DNA from: Azospirillum brasilense
GTDB lineage: Bacteria > Pseudomonadota > Alphaproteobacteria > Azospirillales > Azospirillaceae
Direction: 5' to 3'
Length of the DNA: 64,000 bases
Assembly (NCBI RefSeq): GCF_007827815.1
Contig: NZ_VITH01000022.1
Location: 1 to 64,000, forward strand
The notes below the pieces were generated by a model. The model did not search any database. It saw only the letters and a program-made list of their open reading frames with translations, and had not been told where the DNA came from. Shown here one piece after another: positions 42,307 to 50,616 of this stretch. How positions within the stretch are numbered: the first letter of the stretch is position 1; each line of letters starts with the position of its first letter. Made by a program: the position numbers and the translations under genes.

Positions 42307-42657
42307 ATGTCGGAGCCCACGAAGGTCAATGCCCAGATCATTGACGTCATAAACCAGACGCAGACGGCGACCATGAGCCAGCAGGTCGTCACCACCAGCG
42401 GCGCGGGGAAAGCCTATCAGGCGGTCGCCCAGTCCACGGCCATGGCCGTGCAGGACGCGACGGACACGCTGCGCAACGTCTCGACCATCGCCACCACGGC
42501 GATCGGTGTCGCGATGGCGCAGCTTCTGGCGACCGGCGACCCGAAATACGTCACCGCCCTGACCCAGGCGCAGGGAATGATGACCAGCGCCGCCAACGAC
42601 TTCACCAGCATCGGTACCGCGGCCTCCACGGTCCTGAATAGCTTCCCGTCGAGCTGA
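42307..42657 (+). CDS. Divergent RebB-family protein, copy 7
   Basis: A 116-residue protein with the family-like opening VNAQIIDVINQTQTATMSQQ and a central AVAQSTAMAVQDATDTLRNV helix, followed by an extra C-terminal helix (QAQGMMTSAANDFTSIGTAA). GAGGAG lies upstream of the ATG. Similarity to copies 1-4 is weaker than for copy 5, but the order and position in the array support it. Confidence 0.72.
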   Translation: MSEPTKVNAQIIDVINQTQTATMSQQVVTTSGAGKAYQAVAQSTAMAVQDATDTLRNVSTIATTAIGVAMAQLLATGDPKYVTALTQAQGMMTSAANDFTSIGTAASTVLNSFPSS

Positions 42658-42678
42658 CCCTTACGCAGGTGTCCCACC

Positions 42679-43749
42679 ATGACCGTCTCTGTCGCCAACA
42701 AGATGATCCAGAACCGCGCCGGGTTGACCGACCTGGGGCGGCTTGCGCTCGCCTTCATCGATGGCGGGTCGGAGTGGCTCGATTGGGCCATCAGCAACGC
42801 CGGTCCGCGCTACGATTTCCCGGACGAGAGCACGCTCGTGGAGCAGGTCCAGCAGGGCCTTCACGCAACGCGGCTGGCCCTGCTGCCCAATCTGAAGCTG
42901 ATGGTCAGCCCGGTGAAGCTGATGACGCTGGGGGTGGACAGCCTGCGCACGCTGGCCGACGCCGAATCCGGCGACACCAGCGCCACCGTGTCGGCCCAGG
43001 TCAAGCGCATCCTCGCCGACCACAATCTCCTGACGCAGGACGATTTCGCCGCCAGCGCGTCCTTCCTCGCCGGGCTGGGGGTCTCCGGGGCTCCGGTCTT
43101 CCAGTTCATGGGCTTCGACGAGCAGCTGGCGGTGCAGGAGCTGCTCTACCGCAAGGAAAGCCAGGGAACCGCGAATCCCGAGCTTCAGAAGGAGGCGGCC
43201 GCCTTCGCGGTGGAGCAGGCGCGCACCGTGCAGGAGTTCGCGGACTTCTATCAGTTCTACCTGATCTACGTGAACCGGCTGGGCTCCCTGACCGCGACGC
43301 CGGACGACCGGAAGAAGCGGGCCGGCGGCGCGCTGGACACCATCCTGCCGCAGCTCTTCGGATTCCTGGAATGCCCGCAGGTTCCCCCGCTGGCCGCCCC
43401 GGCGGAGGTGGCGCGGGCCGTTTCCAACTGGCAGAAGCGCGGCCGGCCGATCGGCTTCGCCCGCCTGTCGGACGGCGCCCTGCAGATCGTCCGCGACACC
43501 GCCTTCCGGGATGAGACCGGCGACGCGGTGCGCGTGTTGGTGGCCGGCTATCTCGCCGGCGCGCAGGCCCTGCTGTCGGCGACGCCGCCGCAACGCGGCA
43601 TCATGGGCCAGGACGGCGCGTCCTGCCTGTTTCCCATCTTCGGCAAGGGCAACCAGGCGGAAATCCAGATGGGGGCCGCGGGGGTGATCTCCCTGCGCTG
43701 CTTTCGCCCCGATCCCCCCGCCGCCGCCGTCACCACCGCCGCCGCCTGA
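42679..43749 (+). CDS. Uncharacterised protein of the R-body locus
   Basis: A 356-residue soluble protein of mixed helix content, starting 21 bp after reb copy 7 and so almost surely in the same operon. Readable pieces include VANKMIQNRAGLTDLGRLAL, LGVSGAPVFQFMGFDEQLAV and FADFYQFYLIYVNRL. There is no signal peptide or membrane helix. I do not recognise a family. By position it could be an R-body assembly, regulation or triggering factor; this is inference only. Confidence 0.78.
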   Translation: MTVSVANKMIQNRAGLTDLGRLALAFIDGGSEWLDWAISNAGPRYDFPDESTLVEQVQQGLHATRLALLPNLKLMVSPVKLMTLGVDSLRTLADAESGDTSATVSAQVKRILADHNLLTQDDFAASASFLAGLGVSGAPVFQFMGFDEQLAVQELLYRKESQGTANPELQKEAAAFAVEQARTVQEFADFYQFYLIYVNRLGSLTATPDDRKKRAGGALDTILPQLFGFLECPQVPPLAAPAEVARAVSNWQKRGRPIGFARLSDGALQIVRDTAFRDETGDAVRVLVAGYLAGAQALLSATPPQRGIMGQDGASCLFPIFGKGNQAEIQMGAAGVISLRCFRPDPPAAAVTTAAA

Positions 43750-43976
43750 CTCGCCGCGACAGGACTCGCCTCCACAGGCCCCGCCGCGACCGGCGGTGAC
43801 CGGGGCGCCCCCATCGGCACCTCCCTGTGCACCGCCTTCCACGCCGCCCTCCACACCGCCCTCGCCACCCTCCAGGCCAACCGGAGCGGCGGCGGAGGTG
43901 CCGACGGCGGCGAGGGCTCGGACAGCCCCGGCGGCGCCCGCATCGCAAAACCGAACCGGACGAAGGAGATCGAAGG

Positions 43977-44513
43977 ATGGGCGTTTCCCAGCCCCCCAGC
44001 AGCCCCAACCCTGAACCGTCGGCCGCTCCGGCGACGCCGGAGACGCCGGCTGCGGCGTCGCTTGCGGCGTCCCCTGCGGCGCCAGCGGTGAACGCACCGC
44101 CGCCGGCCGACACGGCGCCGTTCGAGGCAGGCACCAAGACGCCTGCCGAAATCGCCAGCGCGCTGCTCGACCACGCGGTGAAAAGCGTGAACGCGGCCGC
44201 GGAGCAGGCTCTGGCCGCCGTCGAGCAGGCCATCCAGCTCGCCGGCCACGCCGTGGAGGCGATTCCCGGCCTGACCGCGCACCCCGGCGGCCACGCCGAC
44301 GAACAGGGCGCGATGTCCCAGGCGAACGAGGCCATGTCGCAGGCGCTCCAGGCCGCCAGCGGAGCCGGCGCCGGCGGTCAGGCGATGCAGCAGGCCAGCG
44401 AGCAGCAGCAGAAGGCCGTCACCGCCGCCAACGAGGCGGCGCAGCAGGCCATGGCCGCGGCCAGCGCCCAAATCGCCCGGGCGATGAACAGCAAGGGCGA
44501 CCCGGCCCTCTGA
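43977..44513 (+). CDS. Ala/Gln-rich helical protein of the R-body locus
   Basis: A 178-residue protein. A Pro/Ala-rich N-terminus (about 1-55) is followed by helices rich in Ala, Gln and Glu (EIASALLDHAVKSVNAAAEQ; EQQQKAVTAANEAAQQAMAA). The composition resembles RebB-domain proteins and a remote relation is possible but not shown. AAGGAG precedes the ATG. A 227-bp C-rich gap separates it from the preceding gene. Possibly a minor R-body component. Confidence 0.65.
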   Translation: MGVSQPPSSPNPEPSAAPATPETPAAASLAASPAAPAVNAPPPADTAPFEAGTKTPAEIASALLDHAVKSVNAAAEQALAAVEQAIQLAGHAVEAIPGLTAHPGGHADEQGAMSQANEAMSQALQAASGAGAGGQAMQQASEQQQKAVTAANEAAQQAMAAASAQIARAMNSKGDPAL

Positions 44514-44586
44514 GGCCGCCATCGACCTACGCCCCGGAATGACCGCGACACCGCGCGGTCTCCCGGCGCGCGGGGCGGCACCGCAT

Positions 44587-45669
44587 CTACCGCCCTCCGC
44601 TCCGCGCCGAGCGTTCCAGGGAGCGGATGTGCGACAGGCCCGGCAGGATCTCGGAGCGGATGAACTCCAGCCGGCGGACCGGGCCGCCGCCGCTGGAGAA
44701 ACGGGCCTTCCACAGGGCCATCTTCACCGCCAGCCCGCACAGCACCCCGCCGATGGTGACGTGGTGGTTGGTGATCAGGTCGCGGATGCTGCGGAAGCTC
44801 TGGGCGTTGATGTTGCGCCAGAAGTCCTTGGAGCGGTTGTCGAAGCTCTCGAAGCGCCCGGTGATCGAGGCGGCGATCTCCGTCAGGTCGCGCCCCACCT
44901 CGTCGAGCATCCGGGCGTGCCGGGCGTCGCGGCGGACCTCGCTGAAACCGCGCACCGCGTCCATCCAGGCCAGGAAGGCCTGCACGTCGGGGACGATCTC
45001 GTCCAGGCACTGCTTGAAATAGGCCAGCGACAGGAAGATGTCGCCATACTCCTCCAGGAAGGCCGGGATGTCGGCCATGGCGATGTCCAGCCGGTCGGCC
45101 ATCATGGTCAGCCGGCGGCGCACCTCCGCCAGATCGGGTTCGGCGAACAGGCGGATCAGGTCCTCGACATTCTGCACCTGCACGTCGTCGCTACCGTAGA
45201 CGCTTTCGATCAGCGGCCGGGTGAAGACGCGCATGTAGCGGGTGAGCTGGTCCTTCCGGCGCTGCGACAGGCGGAGTGCCGCGTGCTCGTCCACCGCGAT
45301 CTTCAGGCGGCGCAGCTCGATGCGCAGCGAATAGACGTCGAAGCTGGCGGCCTGGGCGATCTGCCCGATCATCAGCAGGTCGCGGTCCAACTCGGGCGAG
45401 CGGTTGCCGAAATGCAGCGGCAACTGGCTGGGCATGACCTGCCCGCTGCCGGCGTGAACGTCGTTGAACAGCTCCACCACCGTCTGCAGCCGGACGTTCT
45501 TGATCAGCCGCGCCCGGCGCAGGCCGGGTGTCTCCAGCGGCAGGATCGTCATCGGCAGGATATGAAGGGAGTCGCGGGCCGTGTCCTCGTCCCGGTCGTC
45601 CGGGCCGGGCAGCAGGGCCACGACGTGCGGCCAAGCGCCCGGCGGCCTGGCCTGTCGGCTCGGCTGCAC
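44587..45669 (-). CDS. Uncharacterised helical protein at the end of the flagellin operon
   Basis: A 360-residue protein, largely alpha-helical (LRIELRRLKIAVDEHAALRL; FLEEYGDIFLSLAYFKQCLD; RSKDFWRNINAQSFRSIRDL). No signal or clear membrane helix. A GTG start at 45669 has GGGAG seven bases upstream; an ATG at 45552 is the alternative and may be the true start, since similarity to a compact protein begins near MTILPLETPG. It is the last gene of the flagellin operon by strand and spacing, so a flagellar role is plausible. Family not recognised. Confidence 0.7.
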   Translation of the reverse strand: MQPSRQARPPGAWPHVVALLPGPDDRDEDTARDSLHILPMTILPLETPGLRRARLIKNVRLQTVVELFNDVHAGSGQVMPSQLPLHFGNRSPELDRDLLMIGQIAQAASFDVYSLRIELRRLKIAVDEHAALRLSQRRKDQLTRYMRVFTRPLIESVYGSDDVQVQNVEDLIRLFAEPDLAEVRRRLTMMADRLDIAMADIPAFLEEYGDIFLSLAYFKQCLDEIVPDVQAFLAWMDAVRGFSEVRRDARHARMLDEVGRDLTEIAASITGRFESFDNRSKDFWRNINAQSFRSIRDLITNHHVTIGGVLCGLAVKMALWKARFSSGGGPVRRLEFIRSEILPGLSHIRSLERSARSGGR

Positions 45670-45709
45670 AGCCAGTCTCCCGGAATTCGGTCAGCCGGAA
45701 CGCCGCCGC

Positions 45710-46504
45710 TCAGAAGCGCGGGAAGTTCAGCAGCGACATGGTGATGGACGGGTCGATGGCGACGATCGAGGAGCGTCCGCGGCTGTTGATCGGCCCGATG
45801 TAGGGGAGGTTTGTCGAGGCTCCCGCGGGACCGCCGTTCTTCAGGTCGTACATGGCCGAGAAGCGGTCCAGGAACTTCCCGAGCTTGGCCGGGTCCTTGA
45901 AGTCGGCGATGTCGAAGCGCTTCTTCAGCTTGTCGACCAGCCGGTCGAGATCGCCCAGCGCCGACTGCTCGGGAATGTCGAGCGCCGTGAAGACCACCTT
46001 CTGCAGCGCGCGGTCGGCCATCACCTGATACCAGTTGGTGATGCGCGGCGCCTTGCGGTCGAAGTAGAGCGCCAGACGGACCGCCGGGTTGCTCTCCTCC
46101 GCCTTCACCTCCAGCGACACGTCGATGTAGCGGTCGACGATGGCCTTGACGATCGCCGGCTCCTTCAGCGTGGCGCCGCCCGTCTCCTTGAAGGACAGGA
46201 CGGTGGCCATCTCCTTGAACTTGGCGTCGTTCATGCGGTTGGCCAGCGCCTCCGGGTCCTTCACCCCCTGGTCCAGCACCTTGCGGATGAGGGCGCGCGC
46301 GTAGGTCTGGCTTTCCAGGTCGAAGGCCACCATGACGAAGCGGTAGAGCTTGTCGTCCTTCAGCAGCTCCTCGGCGCTGGAGATCTTGCCGATGTTGGCC
46401 TCGAAATAGGCGATGTTGCGCTTCACGTCGGGGCGCGAGCGGATCATCGCGTCGTAGCGGTCCTGGTTGCGGACGATCTGGCGATAATCCTGGAGCGTGC
46501 TCAT
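45710..46504 (-). CDS. DUF1217 flagellar-locus protein
   Basis: A 264-residue protein of the DUF1217 type, found in flagellar clusters of Alphaproteobacteria. Visible blocks: VKRNIAYFEANIGKISSAEE, LIRKVLDQGVKDPEALANRM and ADRALQKVVFTALDIPEQ. The Start overlaps the FlaG-like stop (ATGA), implying coupling. Function is not established; a secreted or basal-body-associated role has been suggested from context. Confidence 0.82.
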   Translation of the reverse strand: MSTLQDYRQIVRNQDRYDAMIRSRPDVKRNIAYFEANIGKISSAEELLKDDKLYRFVMVAFDLESQTYARALIRKVLDQGVKDPEALANRMNDAKFKEMATVLSFKETGGATLKEPAIVKAIVDRYIDVSLEVKAEESNPAVRLALYFDRKAPRITNWYQVMADRALQKVVFTALDIPEQSALGDLDRLVDKLKKRFDIADFKDPAKLGKFLDRFSAMYDLKNGGPAGASTNLPYIGPINSRGRSSIVAIDPSITMSLLNFPRF

Positions 46505-46893
46505 GCCTTCACCTCCGGGGTCGCCGGCCGGCCGCTCTCCTCCGCCGCGTCCTCCGCCGGGTCGGCGTAGGAGGGCGGGATGCGCAGGATCACCTCGCCG
46601 GTGTGGGTGTCGAGCACCTCGGTGGACAGGCGGCCCGTGCCGGGGTCGAGGTTGACGCGGTAGGGCGGGATGGGGTCGGGCAAGATTGGATCGGGCCGGC
46701 GGCCGTTGTCGGCTTCCGCCGATGTCCGGCTTTCCTCGACCACCTCGGTGGCCTTGACGGCCTCGGCCTGGGCGGCGCGCAGCCGGTCGGCCTGGCGCTG
46801 GCGGGCTTCGGCGATCAGGTCGGCGCTGGCGGTGCCGCGCTCGCCGTTGACGCCGGACACGCCGCCGGTCAGTCCCTGGATGGGTGCGGGCAT
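46501..46893 (-). CDS. FlaG-like flagellar protein
   Basis: A 130-residue protein. The first half is a charged helix (EARQRQADRLRAAQAEAVKA); the second half has RVNLDPGTGRLSTEVLDTHT then GEVILRIPPSY, resembling the FlaG motif in which a conserved DxxTGEVIRxIP strand closes the domain. It lies between flbT and the DUF1217 gene. FlaG is linked to filament-length control in other bacteria. Assignment is by motif. Confidence 0.7.
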   Translation of the reverse strand: MPAPIQGLTGGVSGVNGERGTASADLIAEARQRQADRLRAAQAEAVKATEVVEESRTSAEADNGRRPDPILPDPIPPYRVNLDPGTGRLSTEVLDTHTGEVILRIPPSYADPAEDAAEESGRPATPEVKA

Positions 46894-46897
46894 GGCG

Positions 46898-47350
46898 TCA
46901 CGCCTCCGCGTGGGTTTGGGGCACGCGAGTCTCGGGAATGCGCTCGTCCCGCGAGGAGCGCTGCGCGTTCAGCAGCCCGTCCTCGTAGGCCATCACCGGC
47001 CGCAGGCAGGCCAGCGCCTTGTAGTAGTCGCGGTCGCTGACGTTGCTCATCGCCTGCATGATGCGGTCCTGCATCTCCGGATGCATGAAGGCGGTGTAGA
47101 GCTTGGCCATCATGCCAGCGACGACGCTGCCGTACTGTTCCGCGGCCTGGGGGTCCAGCAGCATGCTCTGGATCACGAAGTAGGCGCGGCGGACGGGGGT
47201 ATCGGCCTCGTCCTCCTGCATGATGTCGCTGCCGCGGATGATCTGCGCGAAGTTGCTGACGGTCAGGGTGTAGCGGCGGTTCTCGTTCTGCACGACGCAG
47301 CCGTTGATGACCACGCGCTCGCAGGGCTTGAGGCGGAGCTTAAGCGCCAT
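46898..47350 (-). CDS. flbT: Flagellar biosynthesis repressor FlbT
   Basis: A 150-residue FlbT, the post-transcriptional regulator that controls flagellin mRNA in Alphaproteobacteria. It opens MALKLRLKPCERVVINGCVV and has the YFVIQSMLLDPQAAEQY block. It overlaps flaF by 11 bases (47340-47350), the usual arrangement, and is in the same operon as the flagellin. Confidence 0.95.
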   Translation of the reverse strand: MALKLRLKPCERVVINGCVVQNENRRYTLTVSNFAQIIRGSDIMQEDEADTPVRRAYFVIQSMLLDPQAAEQYGSVVAGMMAKLYTAFMHPEMQDRIMQAMSNVSDRDYYKALACLRPVMAYEDGLLNAQRSSRDERIPETRVPQTHAEA

Positions 47351-47732
47351 AGGACGCCTCCATCGCGGCGGGAGCCTCGGTGCGGGCCACGCCCTGCAGG
47401 CCGCGCATGACCGACCGGTTGATGTCGATCAGCACGCTCGCGTCGGCTTCGCCGCGCAGCACCTGGGTGGTCTGGCGCGCCACCGAGAAGGACAGCGAGA
47501 CCAGCCCGGCGCGCAGCGCCTCGGGCAGCGCGTTGCCGTCCTCCAGCAGGTCGGCGCGCAGCGTGTTCCAGAGTTCCAGGTTGCGCCACAGCGCGTCCTT
47601 CAGCGCCGCCGACCGCCAGCCGGCGTCGCGGTTGGCCTCCAGATCCAGGGTGATGCGGAGGAAGACCAGATATTCGATGCGGCGCGGGTCTTCGCACTCG
47701 GCCATCGTCTGCTGGTAGGCGGCGATGCTCAT
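47340..47732 (-). CDS. flaF: Flagellar biosynthesis regulator FlaF
   Basis: A 130-residue FlaF (IEYLVFLRITLDLEAN; ALKDALWRNLELWNTLRADL). FlaF and FlbT act oppositely on flagellin synthesis and secretion in Caulobacter and relatives. It lies 125 bp downstream of the flagellin terminator and overlaps flbT. Confidence 0.95.
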   Translation of the reverse strand: MSIAAYQQTMAECEDPRRIEYLVFLRITLDLEANRDAGWRSAALKDALWRNLELWNTLRADLLEDGNALPEALRAGLVSLSFSVARQTTQVLRGEADASVLIDINRSVMRGLQGVARTEAPAAMEASYGA

Positions 47733-47810
47733 GGTCGCACCTTATGCAACGCGCACGGGGGCGCCGGAAGGGGGCTGGGGCAGCGAAAAGGGAGCCGGAT
47801 CGGGCAAGGA

Positions 47811-47849
47811 AAAAGAGGCCGGCGCCCCCTCGGGAGAGGGACGCCGGCC
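47811..47849 (-). terminator. Intrinsic terminator of the flagellin gene
   Basis: GGCCGGCG and CGCCGGCC form an 8-bp stem, with a second CCCTCTCCC-type stem inside the loop, followed on the minus strand by TCTTTTTCC. It begins nine bases after the flagellin stop and probably sets a strong drop between flagellin and the flaF/flbT genes. Confidence 0.82.
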
Positions 47850-47857
47850 GGACCGGG

Positions 47858-49102
47858 TTAGCGGAACAGCGAGAGAATGTTCTGCGGACCCTGGTTGGCG
47901 ATCGACAGCGCCTGGGTGGCGAGCTGCTGCTGGACCTGGAGGGCCTGCAGGCGGCTCGATTCCTCGTTCATGTCGGCGTCCACGAGGGAGCCGATGCCCT
48001 TGTTCATCGAGTCGGTCAGCTTCGACACGAAGTCGTTCTGCACCGACACGCGGTTCTCGATGGAACCGATCACCGCGGCCTTGCCGATGGCCTTGTCGAG
48101 CAGGCCGTTGATGACCTCGAGCGACTTGGTGGCGTTGGAGGTCACGTCGATCTGCGTCAGGTCGGCCAGGCCGCCGAAGGCGTCGCTTTCCTTCGAGCCG
48201 ACCCACAGGCTGTCCACCTTGGCGGTGAAGTTGCCGTCGGTGTTCAGGTCCTGGTCGGTGAATTCCAGCTTGTCGCCGTTGAAGGCCACCTGGAAGTCGC
48301 CGCCGGCCGCGGTCAGGGCCGTGTTGACCGCCGTCTCGATCAGGCCCTGGGTGGTCGCCAGATCCGTGGTGTAGTCGATGCCCGACAGGTCCACCGTCAC
48401 GGCGGTCTTGGTGCCCGCCTCGTTGGTGACGTTCAGGGTCAGGTTGCCCAGGCCCAGGTTCTGGCCGTCGATGAAGGTGGTGTCCGGCGCACCGATGGCG
48501 ATGCCGACGCTGGCCTTCAGGTCGTTGGTGGAGTCCACCTGCTGCTCAATCGTCGCCTTGCCGACGATCGAGGTGACCTGCATGTCCTGGCGCTGGAAGC
48601 TGATGTAGCTCGGATCGACCGTGCCGGCGCTGCGGCTCAGCGACGCCAGGATGTCGACGTTCTGGTCCTTGGCCGTGCCGTCGTTGGAGTAGGTGATGCG
48701 CAGCAGGTTATCGCCGTTGAAGGAGGCGTCGGCGGCGGCGCCCTTCACCAGCTTGACGAGCTGGTCGATGTCGTTCTGGATCAGCGACTTGTCGACGCCG
48801 TTGGTCTGGCCGGCGATGACGCGGGCCTTCAGCGTCTGCAGGTTCTCGACGATGTTCTTGGACGCCACCGACGCGGTGTTGGTCGTGCCCGAACCCAGTT
48901 CCAGCGATTCCTTCACCGCCTTGAAGCCGGCGACGTCGGCGCGCATGGTCGTGGCGATGGACCAGTAGGCGGCGTTGTCCTTGGCGTTGTTGACCTTGAG
49001 ACCGGTCGAGATGCGATCCTGGGTGGTTGCCAGATCGTCGGTCACCCGGCGCAGCGTCTGCAGCGCGGTCATCGCCGAGGTGTTGGTCATAATCGAGGCC
49101 AT
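47858..49102 (-). CDS. Flagellin (lateral-type)
   Basis: A 414-residue flagellin. The conserved N-terminal D0/D1 helix (MTNTSAMTALQTLRRVTDDL; ISTGLKVNNAKDNAAYWSIA) and C-terminal helix (SLVDADMNEESSRLQALQVQ; QALSIANQGPQNILSLFR) flank a variable centre. Size and context fit the Azospirillum lateral flagellin Laf1, but I cannot confirm that by search. The ATG at 49102 has GGAG six bases upstream. A long AT-rich leader and a downstream terminator fit high, controlled expression. Confidence 0.93.
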   Translation of the reverse strand: MASIMTNTSAMTALQTLRRVTDDLATTQDRISTGLKVNNAKDNAAYWSIATTMRADVAGFKAVKESLELGSGTTNTASVASKNIVENLQTLKARVIAGQTNGVDKSLIQNDIDQLVKLVKGAAADASFNGDNLLRITYSNDGTAKDQNVDILASLSRSAGTVDPSYISFQRQDMQVTSIVGKATIEQQVDSTNDLKASVGIAIGAPDTTFIDGQNLGLGNLTLNVTNEAGTKTAVTVDLSGIDYTTDLATTQGLIETAVNTALTAAGGDFQVAFNGDKLEFTDQDLNTDGNFTAKVDSLWVGSKESDAFGGLADLTQIDVTSNATKSLEVINGLLDKAIGKAAVIGSIENRVSVQNDFVSKLTDSMNKGIGSLVDADMNEESSRLQALQVQQQLATQALSIANQGPQNILSLFR

Positions 49103-49443
49103 GTGTATCTCCATTCGCGAGATGCAGAGCGCCTTTCTGACGCTGGGGCCGGGTGCGCGGGCCTTCCCACTTGGTTTTTATGGGCGCGCAACCGACCATT
49201 CGACTGTGACCGACCCCGTTTAAACCGGAGTAAAAAAACCGCAGCCTTTTCAGGGGAACGAACACGTCTTCAAAAATTGGCGTTTTTTAAAAGTAATCAC
49301 GCATTTTATAAAAATGCAGCAACCGCGCACAGCGGCTCAGCCGCCGTGCCCCGAAGGGCCGCAGCCGTGGCGTCTTTCAAAATGTCGGAAGGGCGAATTG
49401 TCGAAAGCGGAAGGTAGGGCGGGACTTTGAAATTATGGCGCTG
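49103..49443. other. Upstream region of the flagellin gene
   Basis: About 340 bases, partly AT-rich (49255-49330), that should contain the flagellin promoter. A perfect small hairpin GCATTTT-ATA-AAAATGC lies at 49301-49317. I did not find a convincing sigma-54 or sigma-28 element. No gene is supported. Confidence 0.55.
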
Positions 49444-50238
49444 TCACTCGGCGGCGACCAGACAGCCGGGATGCAGGCCGGAGGCGGCGAAGGGGATGGC
49501 CGGGAAGCGGCGGGCGGCGGTGGCGGGTGCGGCGGCCGGAACGGCCTCTTCATGCTCGGGCGGGGCTTCGAACTTGTAGCCGCGGCCGTAGACGGTCTCG
49601 ATGTAGCGGGCGCCGCCGGTGGCCTCGGCGATCTTCTTGCGCAGCTTGCAGATGTAGACGTCGATGACCTTGTCGAGCGGGTCGGCGCCGGACAGGCCGT
49701 AGACCTCGTCGTAGATGTGCTCCTTGGAGACGACGCGGCGGTGGTGGGCGGCCAGCACGCCGAGGATGGCGTGCTCGCGCTGGCTCAGCCGCAGCCGCTC
49801 GCCGGCGACCTCCGGGTCGCGCCCGTCGAGGAACACCGTCAGTTGCCCGACCCGCACCGCGTTGCTCAGCAGGCCGCGCGAGCGCCGCCGCGCCACCTCG
49901 ATGCGCGCCCGCACCTCGGCGCTGACCACCGGCTTGACCAGCACGTCGTCGGCCCCGGCGTGCAGCAGTTCCACCGTCGTCGTCACGCAGCGCCGGTCGA
50001 GCAGGCAGAGGATCGCCGCCCCGACCTGATGCGCCCGCAGCGCCGCCACGCAGCGCGCCGGGTCGTCGACGCTGCCGAGCACGATGGCGTCGTAGCCCAG
50101 CCCGTCGGCTCCCTGCTCCTGCAGAAGCTCCTCCAGCCCGGCCCAGTCCTGGCGGTCGTAGCGGATCTTCCCCATGCCGAGCTGACGGCCGAGCGCGTCG
50201 GCGATCAGGGGATTCGGTTCAACCAGGACAGCGCGCAT
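49444..50238 (-). CDS. OmpR/CtrA-like transcriptional regulator with degenerate receiver
   Basis: A 264-residue two-part regulator. The C-terminal winged helix (about 120-210) ends RKKIAEATGGARYIETVYGRGYKF, as in CtrA/OmpR proteins. The N-terminal receiver has lost the key acidic residues: the first pair reads VEPNPL and the phospho-acceptor strand reads YDAIVLGSVDD, where the usual Asp position holds Gly. VLVKP is kept. GGAG precedes the ATG at 50238. It is immediately upstream of the flagellin operon on the same strand and probably controls it, without normal phosphorylation. Confidence 0.88.
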   Translation of the reverse strand: MRAVLVEPNPLIADALGRQLGMGKIRYDRQDWAGLEELLQEQGADGLGYDAIVLGSVDDPARCVAALRAHQVGAAILCLLDRRCVTTTVELLHAGADDVLVKPVVSAEVRARIEVARRRSRGLLSNAVRVGQLTVFLDGRDPEVAGERLRLSQREHAILGVLAAHHRRVVSKEHIYDEVYGLSGADPLDKVIDVYICKLRKKIAEATGGARYIETVYGRGYKFEAPPEHEEAVPAAAPATAARRFPAIPFAASGLHPGCLVAAE

Positions 50239-50616
50239 GGGATTCTCCGCAACAGGGGTTTCAACTAGAGGGCGGGACGACAAGGCACTTAAAATTTTCC
50301 TTAATTCCGAGTGCTTTATTTTCTCACACCCTCAGGTAATAGCCTTCCTGTACCGCGAGTCAACCATCCGGCTTACCTCAAGGGATAATGTTACGGCCTG
50401 CTTTTATATGACTTTTAATATCCGTTAAGGCGTAGATTCTTGGCTGCTCTTTGCCTCGAAATTCGAAGCATTTTCCTCCCGAGTTGCCCGCAACGCCGAA
50501 CCTCCATGCCAGCCATCCCACGGGCGATCCGTCAGGCCATCCCTCAGGCTTGAACCGGGCTTTAACCGGGTTGTATTTCACTGGTGGCGACAGGATGCGA
50601 ACGGGGAGAGGAACCG
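50239..50616. other. AT-rich intergenic region upstream of the CtrA-like regulator
   Basis: About 380 bases between two divergent genes. It includes TAAA-N7-TTAA (50290-50304), one base off the CtrA consensus, 52 bases upstream of the regulator, which suggests autoregulation. No gene is supported. Confidence 0.4.

Noticed and set aside
43796..44014. A 72-codon Pro-rich frame before the last reb-locus gene
   Set aside because: No SD, C-rich low-complexity DNA, and it overlaps a better-supported ATG at 43977 in another frame.
49103..49260. Sigma-28 promoter of flagellin (TAAA-N15-box)
   Set aside because: A TAAA with a 15-base gap occurs, but the -10 half matches the consensus in only three of eight bases.
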